The notes beneath the pieces are model-generated. The model ran no database searches and had not been told where the DNA came from. It saw only the letters and a program-made list of their open reading frames with translations. This document shows, in pieces, positions 17,128 through 25,127 of a stretch of DNA of 64,000 nt (position 1 is its first letter; each line of letters opens with the position of its first letter). The position numbers and the translations under genes were made by a program. The DNA lies in NCBI GenBank assembly GCA_003255745.1, contig QKYL01000162.1, positions 1 through 64,000 on the forward strand. Reading direction: 5' to 3'. The stretch is from Paracoccus saliphilus. GTDB lineage: Bacteria > Pseudomonadota > Alphaproteobacteria > Rhodobacterales > Rhodobacteraceae.

Positions 17128-18501
17128 ATGACCCCCGAATTCGCCCCCGCCTCTGACGACACGCGCCCGCTGTGGCTGGTCTGGAGCGGCGACGACCTGC
17201 CCTCCGACGCCCAGGCAGGACCCTGGGCCGAGGCTTCGGGGTTTTCTGCCAAGGCGGGCCAGATCTGCCTGCTGCCCGATGCGGCGGGCGGGTTGCGCGG
17301 CGCGATCATGGGCCTGGGCGAGCGTGCGCTGGCCTCGCGGGAACGGTTCCCGATCGCCCGTGCCCATGCCCTGCCCAGGGGCGACTGGCATCTGGCCAAT
17401 CTGCCCGCCGGGCTGGACCCGGACCAGCTGGCTTTGGGCTGGCTGCTGGGCCAGTACCGCTTTACCCGCTACAAGGGAAAGCCCGTCCAGGGCCCCCGTT
17501 TGGTCTGTCCCACGGGCGCCGATGCCGATCGCGCGTTGGCGATCGCGGCGGGTGAATTCCTGACCCGCGACCTGATCAACACGCCTGCCGGGGACCTTGG
17601 CCCCGACAAGCTGGAGGCCGCCGCGCGCGCATTGTGCAACGACATCGGGGCGCGGGTCGAAGTGATCTGCGGCAGCGCCCTGGCAAAACAGAATTTTCCG
17701 CTGATCCATGCGGTGGGACGCGCTTCCGCCGTCGAGCCGCGGCTGATCGACATCCGCATGGGCGACCAAGGCCCGATGCTGACCCTGGTGGGCAAGGGCG
17801 TCTGCTTTGACACCGGCGGGCTGAACCTCAAGCCCGGCGCCTCGATGGGTTTGATGAAAAAGGACATGGGCGGCGCGGCCACCGCCCTTGGCCTGTTGAA
17901 GATGCTGGCCGCGACCGGCGCGACGGGCCGGATGCGCCTGCGCGTGCTGATCCCGGCGGTCGAAAACAGCGTCGCGGGGAACGCCTTCCGCCCCGGCGAC
18001 GTGCTGGCCAGCCGCAAGGGCCTGACGGTCGAGGTCAACAACACCGACGCCGAGGGTCGGCTGGTCCTGGCCGACGCAATGACCTATGCGACCGAGGAAA
18101 GCCCCGACCTGATGATCTCGCTGGCGACGCTGACGGGCGCGGCGCGCGTGGCGCTTGGGCCGGACATCCCGCCCTTCTACTGCGACGACGATGCCACGGC
18201 GGCGGCGCTGCAGCAGGCGGCGATGCAGGTGGGCGACCCGCTGTGGCGCATGCCCTTCTGGGACCCCTACGAGGCACAGATCGAACCCGCCATCGCGGAC
18301 CTGGACAACGCACCGTCGGGCGGCATGGCAGGATCAATCACAGCGGCCCTGTTCCTGCGCCGCTTTGCCGAAGGCGCCGGACGCTATGCCCATCTGGACA
18401 TCTACGGCTGGCAACCCACCGCCGCGCCCGGCCGCCCCAAGGGCGGCGTAGGCCAGGGCGCGCGGGCGATCCTGGCATCGCTGCCGCAGATCCTGGCGTG
18501 A
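17128..18501 (+). CDS. Leucyl aminopeptidase family protein (M17)
   Basis: A 457-aa M17 metallopeptidase that removes N-terminal residues from peptides. The catalytic core is complete: VGKGVCFDTGGLNLK and MKKDMGGAA supply metal-ligand Lys/Asp residues, and NNTDAEGRLVLADA is the family signature with the bicarbonate-site Arg. The start at 17128 (MTPEFA) follows AAGGA. The next gene, a cell-wall peptidase, starts 2 bp after its stop; the two may turn over peptidoglycan peptides together. Confidence 0.92.
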   Translation: MTPEFAPASDDTRPLWLVWSGDDLPSDAQAGPWAEASGFSAKAGQICLLPDAAGGLRGAIMGLGERALASRERFPIARAHALPRGDWHLANLPAGLDPDQLALGWLLGQYRFTRYKGKPVQGPRLVCPTGADADRALAIAAGEFLTRDLINTPAGDLGPDKLEAAARALCNDIGARVEVICGSALAKQNFPLIHAVGRASAVEPRLIDIRMGDQGPMLTLVGKGVCFDTGGLNLKPGASMGLMKKDMGGAATALGLLKMLAATGATGRMRLRVLIPAVENSVAGNAFRPGDVLASRKGLTVEVNNTDAEGRLVLADAMTYATEESPDLMISLATLTGAARVALGPDIPPFYCDDDATAAALQQAAMQVGDPLWRMPFWDPYEAQIEPAIADLDNAPSGGMAGSITAALFLRRFAEGAGRYAHLDIYGWQPTAAPGRPKGGVGQGARAILASLPQILA

Positions 18502-18503
18502 CC

Positions 18504-19340
18504 ATGGACCGCCGACTGACGCCTGCCACGGACCGCGCGGCCTTGGAAAGCCTGCGTGGGCGGCTGGACCGTCCCGCCTATACCCCCGGCCGCGCCGCTC
18601 GTCTGTCGGTTCCCTTGGCCGACCTGCTGACCGCGCCGGACGGACGGCGCGACCGGCAGGTGAATTTCGGGGCCGATGTGACCGTGATCGAGGTGCGGAA
18701 CGGCTTCAGCTTTGTGCAGACGGCCCTTGACGGCTATTGCGGCTGGCTGGACAGCGCCGCGCTGACCGAAGACCTGCCGCCGCTGACGCATCGGGTGACG
18801 GCGCCGGCCACGCATGTCTATCCGGCGCCCGACATGAAGCAGCCGCAGCTCATGTCGTTGTCGCTTGGCGCCCGCCTTGCGGTCAGTGGGACCGAAGGCC
18901 GCTTTGTGCGGCTGGTCACCGGAGGCTTTGTGCCGGTCCAGCATGTCGGCACCGAAGCTGCGCAGGATCCGGTGACGGTGGCCGAGACGCTTCTGGGCAC
19001 GCCCTATCTGTGGGGCGGCAACAGCCGGTGGGGGATCGATTGCTCGGGCCTGGTGCAGGCGGCGCTGTCGGCCTGCGACATCCCTTGTCCAGGCGACAGC
19101 GACCTGCAGCGCGATGCCTTTCCGTCCACGGACCGGATCCGCCGGGGCGACCTGCTGTTCTGGCCAGGCCATGTCGCCATGGCGGTGTCCCCCGACCTGA
19201 TGATCCATGCGACCGCATGGACCATGTCGGTCACGCATGAACCTATCGCCAACGCGATCGCCCGCATCGACGCCGCCGGCGAAGGGCCGTTCCAGGGCGC
19301 GCGCCGGCCCGGCAGCCGAGGCGCGGCGGTTAAAGGTTAA
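18504..19340 (+). CDS. NlpC/P60-family cell-wall hydrolase with SH3 domains
   Basis: A 278-aa protein: two SH3-like modules (about residues 25-85 and 95-155) then an NlpC/P60 domain with the catalytic Cys in GIDCSGLV, His in GHVAMAV and a third residue in IHAT. Such enzymes cleave gamma-D-glutamyl-meso-diaminopimelate bonds in peptidoglycan. No leader is seen, so it may act in recycling in the cytoplasm, in keeping with the aminopeptidase gene just upstream. Its 3' end overlaps truB tail-to-tail by 11 nt. Confidence 0.85.
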   Translation: MDRRLTPATDRAALESLRGRLDRPAYTPGRAARLSVPLADLLTAPDGRRDRQVNFGADVTVIEVRNGFSFVQTALDGYCGWLDSAALTEDLPPLTHRVTAPATHVYPAPDMKQPQLMSLSLGARLAVSGTEGRFVRLVTGGFVPVQHVGTEAAQDPVTVAETLLGTPYLWGGNSRWGIDCSGLVQAALSACDIPCPGDSDLQRDAFPSTDRIRRGDLLFWPGHVAMAVSPDLMIHATAWTMSVTHEPIANAIARIDAAGEGPFQGARRPGSRGAAVKG

Positions 19341-20223
19341 AGACCCGTTCGGGCTGGACCATGCCGCCCTGATAGCGGCCGATGCAGACCGGGCCTGCGG
19401 CATCCGCGACCCAGACCAACTCGCCCCATTCGGCGCCGCCGGTTACCTCTCCGGGATTGCCGTTGCGGATGCGGATGGCGCCCTCGGGCGTGGCGCGCAG
19501 CATCGGCAGGTCAGTCAAACCGGTTTCCAGGGGCAGGACCTGACTGTCCAGCCAGTCCTGCGCATCGCGGTCGATCCTGTCGAATGCGACGCCGTCCTCG
19601 GCCTCGAACGGGCCGGACCAAGTGCGGCGCAGATGGGCGACATGGCCAAGGCAACCCAGCTCGCGCCCCAGGTCGCGGGCGATGGAGCGGACATAGCCGC
19701 CCTTGCCGCAGACCATCTCCAAACGCGCGGTATCAGCACCGGCTTCCAGCAGGACCAGGCTTTCGACCCACAGGGGGCGGGCCGCCAACTCCATCTCGAC
19801 ACCCTCGCGGGCCAGGTCATAGGCGCGCTCGCCCTCGACCTTGACGGCGGAAAAGGCGGGGGGGACTTGCATGATGTCACCGGTGAACCGCGCCAGGGCG
19901 GCCTCAATCTGGGCGGCGGTCGGACGCGTATCAGACCGGCGCACCACCTCGCCCGAGGCGTCGTCGGTCGCCGTCTCGGCCCCCCAGTTCACGGTGAAAT
20001 CATAGCATTTCAGGGCATCGGTCACGATCGGCACCGTCTTCGTCGCCTCGCCCAAGGCCACGGCCAGCACGCCTGTCGCATCCGGGTCCAGCGTGCCCGC
20101 GTGGCCGGCCTTTTTCGCGTCCAGCGCCCAGCGGACCTTGGCCACCACGGCGGTCGAGTTCACCCCTGCGGGCTTGTCCACGATCAGCCAGCCGCTGATA
20201 TCCCGGCCCTTCTTGCGCGCCAT
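19330..20223 (-). CDS. truB: tRNA pseudouridine-55 synthase
   Basis: A 297-aa enzyme making pseudouridine at position 55 in the T-loop of tRNAs. Asp46 in [14 protein letters not shown] is the catalytic residue, and [11 protein letters not shown] and YGRSxARD-like [13 protein letters not shown] are family blocks. It is the third gene of rbfA - DUF2233 - truB, with rbfA the usual partner of truB in translation operons. Ribosome site AGGAGG precedes the ATG. Confidence 0.95.
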   Translation of the reverse strand: MARKKGRDISGWLIVDKPAGVNSTAVVAKVRWALDAKKAGHAGTLDPDATGVLAVALGEATKTVPIVTDALKCYDFTVNWGAETATDDASGEVVRRSDTRPTAAQIEAALARFTGDIMQVPPAFSAVKVEGERAYDLAREGVEMELAARPLWVESLVLLEAGADTARLEMVCGKGGYVRSIARDLGRELGCLGHVAHLRRTWSGPFEAEDGVAFDRIDRDAQDWLDSQVLPLETGLTDLPMLRATPEGAIRIRNGNPGEVTGGAEWGELVWVADAAGPVCIGRYQGGMVQPERVFNL

Positions 20224-20274
20224 GCGAACCTCCTGAATGCAAGGTGCGGGGCATAGCCCCGCCGCCCCACCGGG

Positions 20275-21033
20275 TCAACCAGCCGGTTCTACCAGACCGA
20301 TGATCGGCCCCATGCTGCGCCCGAAATCCGCCCGGTTCACCTGCGGCGCGTAAAGGCGCGAGATCGAGCCGTCGAAATACAGCGCATCCTGCACGCCCAG
20401 TCCGTCGCGGAACAGGCGGCCGAATTCGTGGAAGGTCACCGGCCGGTTCGAGATCGCGAACCATGCCGTCTGCCCGTCGGGCGACACGCCGACGCCGTTC
20501 CGGATATAACGGCTGTCGCTGTCGACCAGAAAGCGCGGGTGCAACTGCCCGTCGATCACCAGCATCGGGCCGGATTGCGTGGCCAGCCGGCAGTCCGGGC
20601 GGTCCGCGGCAAAGCTGCGGCTTTCGATCACCTGAAAAGGCCGGGCGCCGCCGCTGCAGAAGACGCCGTTCGGCAGCATCCCGAAATTGTCGTTGCTGGC
20701 CCCCGTGACGATGGGCGACAGCTCCTCTCCATCCACGACCAGAAGGCCCACGGCCCGGTAATCGGGGTGGAACATACCGGCATTCATCGCAAAGGACAGA
20801 ACCTGGTCCGCCTCCAGCGTGCGGCGGACATTGGCAAAGTTGCGCAGCGGGCTGCCGTCGGGACCGTCCTGCCACAGCCGCAGCGCCGGTTCCTGCGCGG
20901 CGGGCACCTCGCACAGCACATAGCCCTGGCCGTCGTGATCGATGCGCTTGCAGGTGGCGGCACCGGCCGGCAGGGCCATCGCGACCAAAACCCCGAACGC
21001 CACCGCAAGGCGGCGCGACAGGTCAGCGCGCAT
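20275..21033 (-). CDS. DUF2233 / phosphodiester-glycosidase-like exported protein
   Basis: A 252-aa protein with a signal peptide (residues 1-25, ending PAGAA). The body carries the family blocks [29 protein letters not shown] and [12 protein letters not shown] of the DUF2233/NAGPA-like fold, whose studied members cleave phosphodiester-linked sugars. The ATG at 21033 is chosen because AGG lies 6 nt upstream; it overlaps the rbfA stop by 11 nt. Cytoplasm-exported, so its place between two translation genes probably reflects shared transcription only. Confidence 0.8.
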   Translation of the reverse strand: MRADLSRRLAVAFGVLVAMALPAGAATCKRIDHDGQGYVLCEVPAAQEPALRLWQDGPDGSPLRNFANVRRTLEADQVLSFAMNAGMFHPDYRAVGLLVVDGEELSPIVTGASNDNFGMLPNGVFCSGGARPFQVIESRSFAADRPDCRLATQSGPMLVIDGQLHPRFLVDSDSRYIRNGVGVSPDGQTAWFAISNRPVTFHEFGRLFRDGLGVQDALYFDGSISRLYAPQVNRADFGRSMGPIIGLVEPAG

Positions 21034-21451
21034 CGTCATCCTGCGCATCATCCTCGCCGGCCTCGACATCGCGGCGCACCCGTTCGTCCGCGAACAGGCG
21101 GCGCGTGTCGTCCATCATGTCAAAGGTCTCGTCCAGCTGGAACCGCAACTCGGGCGCGTATTTCAGCGTCAGGCCCTTGGCCACCAGATGGCGCAGTTCG
21201 GGCGCGTTGCGGCGCAGCGCCAGCAGCGCGGCATCCGCGTCGCGCCCGCCCAGGGGCAGCACGAAGGCGGTGGCCACCTTGAGGTCGGTCGAGGTCCGCA
21301 CCTCGCCCACCGTGATGGAGTGACGGTTCAATTCGGGATCATGCACATCCCCGCGCGCAAGCACGTCAGCGAGGGTGCGGCGGATCAGTTCGCCCACGCG
21401 CAGCTGGCGCTGCCGGGGGCCCTGACCTTGTGAAGAGCGGTTCTGTGCCAT
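21023..21451 (-). CDS. rbfA: Ribosome-binding factor A
   Basis: A 142-aa KH-like protein that binds immature 30S subunits and helps 16S rRNA maturation. Seen: [18 protein letters not shown] at the N-terminus, the beta-strand region [20 protein letters not shown] and [16 protein letters not shown]. The acidic C-terminus ([13 protein letters not shown]) is typical in the Rhodobacteraceae. First gene of the rbfA - DUF2233 - truB transcript; divergent from dapB (72 bp between starts). Confidence 0.95.
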   Translation of the reverse strand: MAQNRSSQGQGPRQRQLRVGELIRRTLADVLARGDVHDPELNRHSITVGEVRTSTDLKVATAFVLPLGGRDADAALLALRRNAPELRHLVAKGLTLKYAPELRFQLDETFDMMDDTRRLFADERVRRDVEAGEDDAQDDDAR

Positions 21452-21523
21452 GAGGACCGATGTAGGGGGTCGCGGGCCGCGCCGCAACGGGATATGACGC
21501 CCCAAAGCCAACGGGGGTGGATG

Positions 21524-22357
21524 ATGAGCGATTTGCAGAACACCGATCAGCCGCAGGTGCCGGGGATCGTTGTCACCGGGGCCTCGGGGCGGATGGGGCA
21601 GATGCTGATCCGGCTGATTGGGGACAATCCGCAGGTCCGGCTGGTCGGCGCGCTGGAACGCAGCGGCCATGACTGGGTGGGTCAGGACATCGGCACCGCG
21701 ATGGGCGGCGCGCCCGTGGGCGTCACGGTCAGCGATGATCCGGTGACGGCCATCGCGCAGGCGCAGGCGGTGATCGACTTTACCGCCCCCGCCGCCACCG
21801 TAGCCTTTGCCGAACTGACAGCCCAGGCCCGCGCCGTCCACGTCATCGGCACCACCGGGTTCGGTCCGGACCACCTGGCCGCCCTGTCGGCCGCCGCGCG
21901 CCATGCGCCGATCATCCGGGCGGGCAACATGTCGCTTGGCGTGAACCTGCTGGTCGGGCTGACGCGCAAGATCGCCGCGGCGCTTGGCACAGAATGGGAC
22001 ATCGAGGTGGTCGAGGCGCATCACCGCCACAAGGTCGACGCGCCTTCCGGCACCGCGCTGATGCTGGGCGAGGCCGCGGCCCAGGGACGCGGCGCCGACC
22101 TGGACGACCTGCGTGTCCCGGCGCGCGAGGGGATCACCGGCGCCCGCCAGCCCGGCAGCATCGGCTTTGCCGCGATCCGGGGCGGTGACGTCGTGGGCGA
22201 GCATGACGTGATCTTCGCGACCCAGGGGGAACGCATCGTGCTGCGCCACCTGGCGACCGACCGCGCGATCTTTGCCCGCGGCGCGATCCGCGCCGCGATC
22301 TGGGGCCAGGACAAGGGTCCGGGCGAATACGACATGCACGATGTGCTGGGGCTGTAG
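21524..22357 (+). CDS. dapB: 4-hydroxy-tetrahydrodipicolinate reductase
   Basis: A 277-aa enzyme reducing hydroxytetrahydrodipicolinate with NAD(P)H in the diaminopimelate/lysine pathway. Seen: the dinucleotide motif [14 protein letters not shown], and the catalytic [15 protein letters not shown]. Two ATGs abut (21521 and 21524); I take the second, which leaves the better spacing from GGGGTGG. It is convergent with the next gene (2 bp between stops). Confidence 0.95.
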   Translation: MSDLQNTDQPQVPGIVVTGASGRMGQMLIRLIGDNPQVRLVGALERSGHDWVGQDIGTAMGGAPVGVTVSDDPVTAIAQAQAVIDFTAPAATVAFAELTAQARAVHVIGTTGFGPDHLAALSAAARHAPIIRAGNMSLGVNLLVGLTRKIAAALGTEWDIEVVEAHHRHKVDAPSGTALMLGEAAAQGRGADLDDLRVPAREGITGARQPGSIGFAAIRGGDVVGEHDVIFATQGERIVLRHLATDRAIFARGAIRAAIWGQDKGPGEYDMHDVLGL

Positions 22358-22359
22358 GG

Positions 22360-22959
22360 TCAGGGCTGGATCGAACAGCAGCCGGTCAGCATTTGCGGGC
22401 TGTCGCCGTCGATGACCACCGTGGCGCGCAGCCCGAACAGCCGGTCCGACATGCCGTCCGAGCACAGCTGCGGCGTGGCGGTCAGGGTCAGCCCCTGGGC
22501 CACCAAGGCGCGGGTCGGATCACGAAAGACGCCGCTGGACAGCACCGCCCGGATGGGGCGCAGGTCACCCGGCAGGTCCGGCCCGCCCAGCACGACCCCG
22601 TCCCCCTGTAGGGTCACCGCCCAGAAGGGCTCGGTTCCAAAGCACTGCCAGCCTGCGGGTAGCGCGCCCTCGGCCCAGACATCGGTGCGATAGTCCAGAA
22701 AGCGCGCGCTGACCCAGCCCGAGCCTTCGCCGGTGTTGACCCGCGCCCAGCCCTGGCGTTCCTCGACCACCTCGATCCGGGTGGCGTCGGGGGCCAGCGT
22801 GCCGATGACGGGCGAACTGGCCGAAAGGTCGGCGCGGATGTTCAGCACGTCGTCCGGGGCCACACGGGCCACGTCGAACAGCGTGGGCAGGATATATTCC
22901 TGCGTAGCGGCTGCCGGACCGGCAAGGGCCAGGCTGAGGGCAAGGGCAAGGCGCAGCAT
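22360..22959 (-). CDS. Exported SH3-domain protein (COG3650 type)
   Basis: A 199-aa protein with a signal peptide ([18 protein letters not shown]). An SH3b-like domain follows ([34 protein letters not shown]), then a C-terminal region with Cys pairs ([10 protein letters not shown] and TGCCSIQP) seen in COG3650 proteins. Probably periplasmic. Convergent with dapB. Function unknown; peptidoglycan binding by the SH3 module is an inference. Confidence 0.75.
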   Translation of the reverse strand: MLRLALALSLALAGPAAATQEYILPTLFDVARVAPDDVLNIRADLSASSPVIGTLAPDATRIEVVEERQGWARVNTGEGSGWVSARFLDYRTDVWAEGALPAGWQCFGTEPFWAVTLQGDGVVLGGPDLPGDLRPIRAVLSSGVFRDPTRALVAQGLTLTATPQLCSDGMSDRLFGLRATVVIDGDSPQMLTGCCSIQP

Positions 22960-23070
22960 CAGGTTCCCCGAAAGCACATTCGCACCCAGCCTAGCGCGGC
23001 GCGCGGCCCTTCGCATCACACGGTTTCGCGGGCGGTTCCCCCCGGCGCGGCAAGCGGCTAGAACAGCGCC

Positions 23071-24468
23071 ATGACCACGCGCCTGATCGCAGACGAAACC
23101 CTGACCGCCGCCTTGGCACGGATGCTGGCCGCCGATCTGGCGCCCGGCTGGACGGTGCTGCTGGACGGTCCGGTGGGGGCCGGCAAGACCCATTTCGCCC
23201 GCGCCTTCATCCGCGCGCGTCAGGGCGATCTGGCCGAGGACGTGCCCAGCCCGACCTTCACGCTGGTGCAGACCTATGACGATCCCTTGGGGACCGAGAT
23301 CTGGCACGCCGACCTTTACCGCCTGACCGACCCATCCGAGCTGCACGAGCTGGGCCTGGAGGAGGCGATGTCGGACGCGATCTGCCTGATCGAATGGCCC
23401 GACCGGCTGGAAACCCGCCCGCCCCATGCCATGACCATCGCCCTCACCCCCTGCCCTGACCCCGCGCTGCGCCGGATCGTGCTGGACTGCCCGGATGCCG
23501 CCCGGCTGGCCGCCCGCGCGGGCTTTGTCGCGCAGGCGGGATGGGGCGAGGCGCGGGTGGTGCCGCTGGCGGGCGATGCCTCGGCCCGTCGCTATTTCCG
23601 CCTGCAGGGGCCGCAGGGCGCGGCGGTGCTGATGGACGACCCCGGCGGCAGCATGCCGGCGTTCCTTGCCATGACCCGCTGGCTGCTGGATCGCGGCTTT
23701 GGCGCGCCAGCGATCCTGGCGCAGGACGCGCCTCAGGGGCTGGCGCTGGTCCAGGACCTGGGCGACGACCTGCTGGCCCGCGTGCTGGAGCGCGATCCGG
23801 CCGTGGCCCCCGTCGCCTATGACCGCATCGCCGATTTGCTGGTGGACCTGCATCACCATCCCGTTCCCGACTTCCTCCCGGCACTGGACGGGGCGGCGCT
23901 GGCCGATCAGGTCGGATTGTTCTCCCTCTACCCGCAGGCCCTTGGGATCGACGTTCCCGACATCGGCCCGTTGATCGCGGGCCTTCACGCCGATCTGGCC
24001 GCGGATCAACGCCCCCTCACCGCCCTGCGCGACTTTCACGCCGAGAACCTGATCTGGCGCGGCGCGGCGCCGCTGGGGCTGATCGACTATCAGGACGCGG
24101 TGGCGGCCCATCCGGCCTATGACCTCGTCTCGGCGCTGCAGGACGCGCGGCGCGACGTGCCGGCCGAAACCGAGGCCGCGACCATCGCCCGTTACCTGGC
24201 CGCGACCGGGCTGGACGAGGCACGGTTCCGCGGCGCCTATGCCCTGCTGGGCGCGCAGCGCGGCCTGCGGATCATGGGGATCTTTACCCGGCTGTGCCTG
24301 CGCGACGGCAAGCCGCGCTATCTGGACTTCATGCCGCGCGTCTGGGGCCATGTTCAGCGCAACCTGGCCCATCCGGCACTGGCGCCGCTGGCCGGCGCGC
24401 TGGCGGATGTCCCGGCCCCAGATGCCGCCATCATCGAAAGGATCCGCGCCCGATGCGCCCGCCCCTGA
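23071..24468 (+). CDS. TsaE / AmgK fusion protein
   Basis: A 465-aa two-part protein. Residues about 1-150 are TsaE, the ATPase of the t6A37 tRNA-modification complex: Walker A GPVGAGKTHF, PSPTFTLVQ and HADLYRL. Residues about 155-465 are an APH-like kinase (AmgK): GDASARRYFR nucleotide loop, catalytic FHAENLIW and DYQDA. AmgK phosphorylates N-acetylmuramate/N-acetylglucosamine at C1, and MurU, next gene, adds UMP. The two ends thus belong to unrelated routes. The fusion is common in Rhodobacteraceae but not outside. Overlaps murU by 16 nt. Confidence 0.92.
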   Translation: MTTRLIADETLTAALARMLAADLAPGWTVLLDGPVGAGKTHFARAFIRARQGDLAEDVPSPTFTLVQTYDDPLGTEIWHADLYRLTDPSELHELGLEEAMSDAICLIEWPDRLETRPPHAMTIALTPCPDPALRRIVLDCPDAARLAARAGFVAQAGWGEARVVPLAGDASARRYFRLQGPQGAAVLMDDPGGSMPAFLAMTRWLLDRGFGAPAILAQDAPQGLALVQDLGDDLLARVLERDPAVAPVAYDRIADLLVDLHHHPVPDFLPALDGAALADQVGLFSLYPQALGIDVPDIGPLIAGLHADLAADQRPLTALRDFHAENLIWRGAAPLGLIDYQDAVAAHPAYDLVSALQDARRDVPAETEAATIARYLAATGLDEARFRGAYALLGAQRGLRIMGIFTRLCLRDGKPRYLDFMPRVWGHVQRNLAHPALAPLAGALADVPAPDAAIIERIRARCARP

Positions 24469-25127
24469 TGATCTTTGCCGCCGGCTTGGGCACCCGTATG
24501 CGTCCCCTGACGGACGCGCGACCCAAGCCGCTGATCCCGGTGGCCGGGCGCAGCCTGCTGGACCGCGCGCTGGATCTGGGCCACCAGGCGGGGGCCACGC
24601 GCATCATCGTCAACACGCATTACCTGGGTGCGCAGGTCGCGCAGCACCTGGAGGGCCGCGATGTGGTCCTCAGCCCCGAGGCTGACCTGATCCTGGACAC
24701 CGGCGGCGGGTTGCGGCAGGCCCTGCCCCTGCTGGGCGGCAGCCCGGTGATGACGCTGAATCCCGACGTGGTCTGGACCGGGCCGAACGTGCTGTCGGCG
24801 CTGCAGGCGGACTGGGACGATGACCGCATGGACGCGCTGCTGGCGCTGGTGCCGCTGGCGCGGGCGACGGCGCGGCAGGGGGCGGGCGACTTTGCGCTGG
24901 ACGCGGACGGTCAGGTCATGCGCCGGGGCGATTTCGTCTATGCCGGGGCGCAGATCATCCGGACCGAGCGGCTGGCCGAGATTCCCGACCAGGTGTTTTC
25001 GCTGAACCGCCTATGGGACCTGCTGATCGCGGATGGACGCGTTCATGGCATGGTTCATCCCGGCGGCTGGTGCGATGTGGGCTATCCCGAAGCCATCCCC
25101 TTGGCCGAGGCACTGCTGCGTGGTTGA
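24453..25127 (+). CDS. murU: N-acetylmuramate-1-phosphate uridylyltransferase
   Basis: A 224-aa nucleotidyltransferase making UDP-MurNAc from MurNAc-1-phosphate, the last step of the fosfomycin-bypassing peptidoglycan recycling route. Seen: the signature FAAGLGTRMRPLTDARPK, the metal-binding Asp in LNPDVVW and the sugar pocket GGWCDVGYPEA. The start at 24453 lies in the end of the TsaE-AmgK gene, indicating coupled translation with the kinase that makes its substrate. MupP phosphatase, the third enzyme, is not in the window. Confidence 0.92.
   Translation: MRPPLMIFAAGLGTRMRPLTDARPKPLIPVAGRSLLDRALDLGHQAGATRIIVNTHYLGAQVAQHLEGRDVVLSPEADLILDTGGGLRQALPLLGGSPVMTLNPDVVWTGPNVLSALQADWDDDRMDALLALVPLARATARQGAGDFALDADGQVMRRGDFVYAGAQIIRTERLAEIPDQVFSLNRLWDLLIADGRVHGMVHPGGWCDVGYPEAIPLAEALLRG

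Noticed and set aside
22360..24372. Long minus-strand open frame of about 670 codons opposite the TsaE-AmgK gene
   Set aside because: Only its 3' 199 codons match a known protein type with its own start and signal peptide; the remainder is an artefact of high GC opposite a real gene.
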